Assembly (NCBI GenBank): GCA_002382735.1
Contig: DFZN01000032.1
Coordinates: 15,276 to 79,275, forward strand
Source of the DNA: a bacterium UBP11_UBA4055
GTDB taxonomy: Bacteria; UBA4055
Direction: 5' to 3'
DNA length: 64,000 bases
In this document: one piece after another, positions 61,130 through 64,000 of the stretch
How the letters are laid out: each line of letters opens with the position of its first letter
Numbering within the stretch: position 1 is the stretch's first letter
Program-made: the position numbers and the translations under genes
Notes under the pieces: generated by a model
Database searches by the model: none
Told to the model about the DNA's origin: nothing
Seen by the model: only the letters and a program-made list of their open reading frames with translations

Positions 61130-62284
61130 TTAAAAAGATAAGAAAATTGACAATAGCGCGCAGACGGCGACATAAAATCCCACAATATATCTTTTTATAA
61201 AACCTGCTTTATAATTTGACATAAAGTACATTCCCATACTCATAAATCCCAGACCGCCGACTGTTACGAACAGCGGAAAGCTGAAAAACAAATATAGAAG
61301 AGCTATCCCGGAGTTCATGGTAATTCTATTTATGATAAAAGTACCCCAGAAAGTGACCGATCCGAAAACCAGCACATATAACATATAAATCGTTTTGCCT
61401 TTGTTCTTCTCCTGCTCGTCTATATTGGAGATTACCGCATATACAGCTTTACTTACGAGTTCCGGGATTATGAAAAACACGGTATAAATGAAAGCAGAGA
61501 ACCTGTCGCCGGCATCATTATTCTTCTGTTCCTCCATTTCTGATTCAAGATCATCATTATTAACGGTTAGATCCGGTTTGTCTGAACTGTGGGCAAGATA
61601 TATAATTTCATCTTTATTGAACGACATTTCCGGTAATCCCTCGAACCCCTCTCTGAACCTGAGCCTGGATAAGTTCAACCCGTATGACTTTATTACTTCA
61701 GGGTAATCTTTTCCGTACCTCCTAAGATTCCCGGGTATTCCGTAAAGCCTTAGCCTGTCATCGTAGTTCATGTGCGAATATTCCGAGGTCTTTTCCCTTT
61801 CCGGATCAACATTAGCCTGAAGTATCATTATACCATCCGGTTTGAGTATCTTTTTGAGGTCGCCGATGAGCAGATTAGGGCTGGGATGTTTCTCAAGTAT
61901 ATAATTACAAATGATGATATCGGCTGAACCGGCTGCGTAATCGCTTTTCCTGATCTCGTCCCTCATTCTGAAATCCGGCCTCGACGAGTAAATGTTGACA
62001 TCAGAGTTCGGGTACTTTCTGAAAAAATCGGCCGCGACCCCTTCTTCGCCTACATAGAGTATTTTAAGTTCTCCTGACAGCATTTTTGTCTTTGACAGCA
62101 GGAAAAGAAGCACAGTTCTCTCTTCAGCCGTTGATCCGCAGACAGGGCATATTTGGCTCAGTTGTTTGGTAAGTTTGTATTTCGTCGCTTTGTAGAATCC
62201 CGAACAGAACGGGCAGTAGATGTCATCGCCCCGGAAATACTGCTTTTTGTAGAATTCGTAATTATTTCTGATCGTTGAGAACAT
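61130..62284 (-). CDS. Zinc-ribbon methyltransferase-like protein with C-terminal membrane domain
   Basis: The 384-residue protein starts with a CxxC...CxxC ribbon (C24/C27, C46/C49). A Rossmann methyltransferase-like domain follows: 'LKILYVGEEGVAADFFRKYP' in place of motif I, 'ADIIICNYILEKHPSPNLL' and 'ILKPDGIMILQANV'. From about residue 255 there are some four membrane helices to the end. Motif I is degenerate (YVGEEG rather than DxGxG), so SAM use is uncertain. The C-terminal membrane part is unusual for this fold. No operon partner is evident. Confidence 0.68.
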   Translation of the reverse strand: MFSTIRNNYEFYKKQYFRGDDIYCPFCSGFYKATKYKLTKQLSQICPVCGSTAEERTVLLFLLSKTKMLSGELKILYVGEEGVAADFFRKYPNSDVNIYSSRPDFRMRDEIRKSDYAAGSADIIICNYILEKHPSPNLLIGDLKKILKPDGIMILQANVDPEREKTSEYSHMNYDDRLRLYGIPGNLRRYGKDYPEVIKSYGLNLSRLRFREGFEGLPEMSFNKDEIIYLAHSSDKPDLTVNNDDLESEMEEQKNNDAGDRFSAFIYTVFFIIPELVSKAVYAVISNIDEQEKNKGKTIYMLYVLVFGSVTFWGTFIINRITMNSGIALLYLFFSFPLFVTVGGLGFMSMGMYFMSNYKAGFIKRYIVGFYVAVCALLSIFLSF

Positions 62285-62351
62285 TCGTTGATCCTATTCA
62301 AACTATGTTAGAAATAATAATAACAATTCAAAATAATTGCAAGGTTATTTT

Positions 62352-62555
62352 CTACCTCACTTTCTCGAATATTATATCATAAACTGTTTTGCCGTCCTTA
62401 TACTCAATGAACTTAGCTGAAAGTATCAGCCCGATGATCATAAGTGTTATGACCGTGATGCCGACCCTGACAGCCCAGTGAGGCCGATAGGTAAGTATTT
62501 CCTGTGTTTTCTCGCTTCTGTCTATTATATTATTTATCTTACTCTCTTCAGGCAT
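62352..62555 (-). pseudogene. HlyD-type adaptor remnant, internally deleted
   Basis: The ATG at 62555 follows the ABC exporter stop by 1 nt and has GGGGA upstream. The 67 codons encode 'EKTQEILTYRPHWAVRVGIT' and a membrane helix ('VITLMIIGLILSAKFIEYKD'), the N-terminus of HlyD-family adaptors that follow peptide exporters. The frame then ends with 'GKTVYDIIFEKVR', which resembles the extreme C-terminus of the same family. The roughly 300-residue middle (hairpin and barrel) is missing. A natural small protein is possible but less likely. Confidence 0.55.
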
Positions 62556-62556
62556 A

Positions 62557-64000
62557 TTAATTCCCCAGTTCAAGCTGATTTTTTACAAGATTGAAATATG
62601 CGCCTTTAAGTTCCGCAAGCTCCTTGTGCGTGCCTCTTTCAATTAACTTTCCTTTTTCAAGCACTACTATCTGATCCGCATTTTTGTCCCTGACTGAGTC
62701 CGTGCCCGTCACCGCCGATCTTTGTATTGTAACCCAAAGGTAGAGTTTCAATAAATTCTTCTATATTCGCAACATGAACCGCATGCTTAAGTTTATCCTT
62801 ATCAGGCTTTTCGTCGCTGATGGAAATATTGTTCGCTATCGTATCGGAGAAGATAAATCCCTCCTGCATGACGACACCGCACTTTTTTCGCCATTCATTA
62901 CTGTTTATGATCTCAAGGTCATGCTCTCCGACAAGAATATTGCCTTTTTGAGGCTTGTAAAATCCGAGAAGAAGTTTGATCAGAGTGGTCTTTCCGCTTC
63001 CGCTTGTGCCCACGATAGCCGTTATCTTCCCTTCGGGAATGGTCAGATCAACATCCTTAAGCACCCATTCCGACTCAGGCCCTTCATACTGGAACGATAC
63101 ATCTTTCACCGTCAAGGTTTTATTATCCCCGATATCTTTGATCCTGTCCTCGTTAGTATTCTCCTCATCATCCTTATTGTGGATCTCACCAAGCCTTTCG
63201 AGACTGATCTTTGCGTCCTGCATTGAGTGCATAAAATAAATCAACTGAGAAACCGGGCTGTTGAGCTGACCGATTATATACTGAACGGATATCATCATAC
63301 CGAGCGTCATATCTCCCTTTATCACCGCATAAGCCGAGAGGAAAGTAATAATAATATTCTTACCCTCGTTTATCAGCATACCTCCCGAATTCTGGTATTG
63401 GTCGAGGCTAAGACTTTTTACATTGAGCTTGAACAGCTTAGCCTGAATATTCTCCCAGTCCCACCTTTTCTGCTTTTCGCAGGTGTTGAGCTTGATCTCC
63501 TGCATACCGGTTATCATCTGAATAAGGTTGCTGTTATTATCAGACATTACCTCGAATTTCTTAATATCTATCGCTTTTCTTTTCTTTAAAAAGGCTTTTA
63601 TCCATAGAACATAGAGAATACTGCCTATCAGAAATACGAAGAAGATTTTTACATTATAAATTATCAGGACTATGCTGAAAATCACAAAATTCACAGCCGA
63701 AAAAAGTATGCTCAAAGTCTGATTCGTCAGGAATGATTCGATCCTGTGATGGTCATTGATCCTCTGAAGCAGATCTCCCGTCATCTTTATATCAAAGAAA
63801 CTGATCGGGAGCTTCATCAGCTTGATAAGAAAGTCCGATATGATCGAAATGTTAACCCTTGTGCTCAAATGAAGTAATATCCAGCTCCGTATGAACTCAA
63901 TACCTGCCCTGCCGAAGAAAAGTGCAAGCTGAGCGATAAGGATGATCATTATAAAATTTACATCTTTTGTGTTAATACCCACATCAACAATAGCTTGCGT
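62557..64000 (-). pseudogene. Peptide-exporting ABC transporter (C39-peptidase type), broken by internal deletion and clipped by window edge
   Basis: The frame is open to the right edge ('TQAIVDVGINTKDVNF'), so any N-terminal peptidase domain lies outside. The visible part has the membrane domain and an ATPase with Walker A 'AIVGTSGSGKTTLIKLLLG', 'VVMQEGFIFSDTIANNISIS' and signature 'HGLSQGQK'. Right after this the frame shifts: Walker B, D-loop and the start of the H-loop region are missing. The tail 'VRDKNADQIVVLEKGKL' to 'LVKNQLELGN' continues in the next frame to 62557. About 40 residues are lost. The junction (62681-62694) reads GTCAGGGACAAAAA, which fits both flanks. ATP hydrolysis should be impossible. 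Confidence 0.82.

Overview
The window reads as a chromosomal segment (AT-rich by eye, tightly packed, mostly leftward operons) from a Gram-negative, didermic bacterium. Type IV pilus alignment-complex genes, a Wzi-like outer-membrane barrel, TolC/RND efflux, PssA/Psd phospholipid synthesis, and several lipoproteins with 6-bladed or PD40-type beta-propellers suggest an FCB-group lineage (Cloacimonadota/Delongbacteria-like). That placement is inferred from gene content only; no rRNA gene is present.

Left part (1-18 kb): a clipped secreted protein and a propeller lipoprotein, then a Phd/YefM-PIN toxin-antitoxin pair with its promoter and a near-palindromic operator. Next come a small unrecognised, possibly frameshifted gene behind a perfect inverted repeat, a tRNA-Met(CAU) with promoter, and a two-way terminator. 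A leftward operon runs htrA-like protease, psd, pssA, aminotransferase, ribE, ribBA, methyltransferase. A rightward pair hutU-patB follows, then a decayed DUF4160/DUF2442 pair, two acyltransferase-fold genes behind a palindrome-rich promoter, an isoaspartyl peptidase, a PD40 lipoprotein, and an exported protein joining LIM-like zinc knuckles to a DA1-type HExxH peptidase.

Middle part (18-42 kb): an AEC transporter, mraY, a DinG-type helicase with an exonuclease domain, and gcvPB. A ParA-pilMNO(P)Q operon starts at a strong promoter near 31.1 kb and ends with a UshA-like lipoprotein. Upstream lies the housekeeping run rnhA-nusB-phosphoesterase-secA-topA. dapA and a metallo-hydrolase point right; ridA, an acetyltransferase, ispH and cmk point left.

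Right part (42-64 kb): a leftward surface-polysaccharide operon (glycosyltransferase, UPF0104-type membrane protein, Wzi-like barrel, rfbC, rfbD, Wzx-type flippase, asparagine-synthase-like protein) with many 4-nt overlaps, which seems to read on into cmk-ispH. A two-pump RND efflux operon (tolC, adaptor, two RND subunits) follows; one subunit carries a large extra membrane insert. The window ends with a propeller lipoprotein, a membrane-anchored zinc-ribbon methyltransferase, and a broken peptide-export locus. In that locus the ABC exporter has lost Walker B to the H-loop by an out-of-frame deletion at an apparent 14-bp direct repeat, and the adjoining HlyD-type adaptor is reduced to 67 residues.

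I found no CRISPR array, insertion sequence, prophage or rRNA. The best candidates for new biology are the exported DA1-like zinc peptidase, the duplicated short motif in the disordered PilM N-terminus beside a ParA ATPase, the RND subunit with the extra membrane domain, and the decayed exporter.
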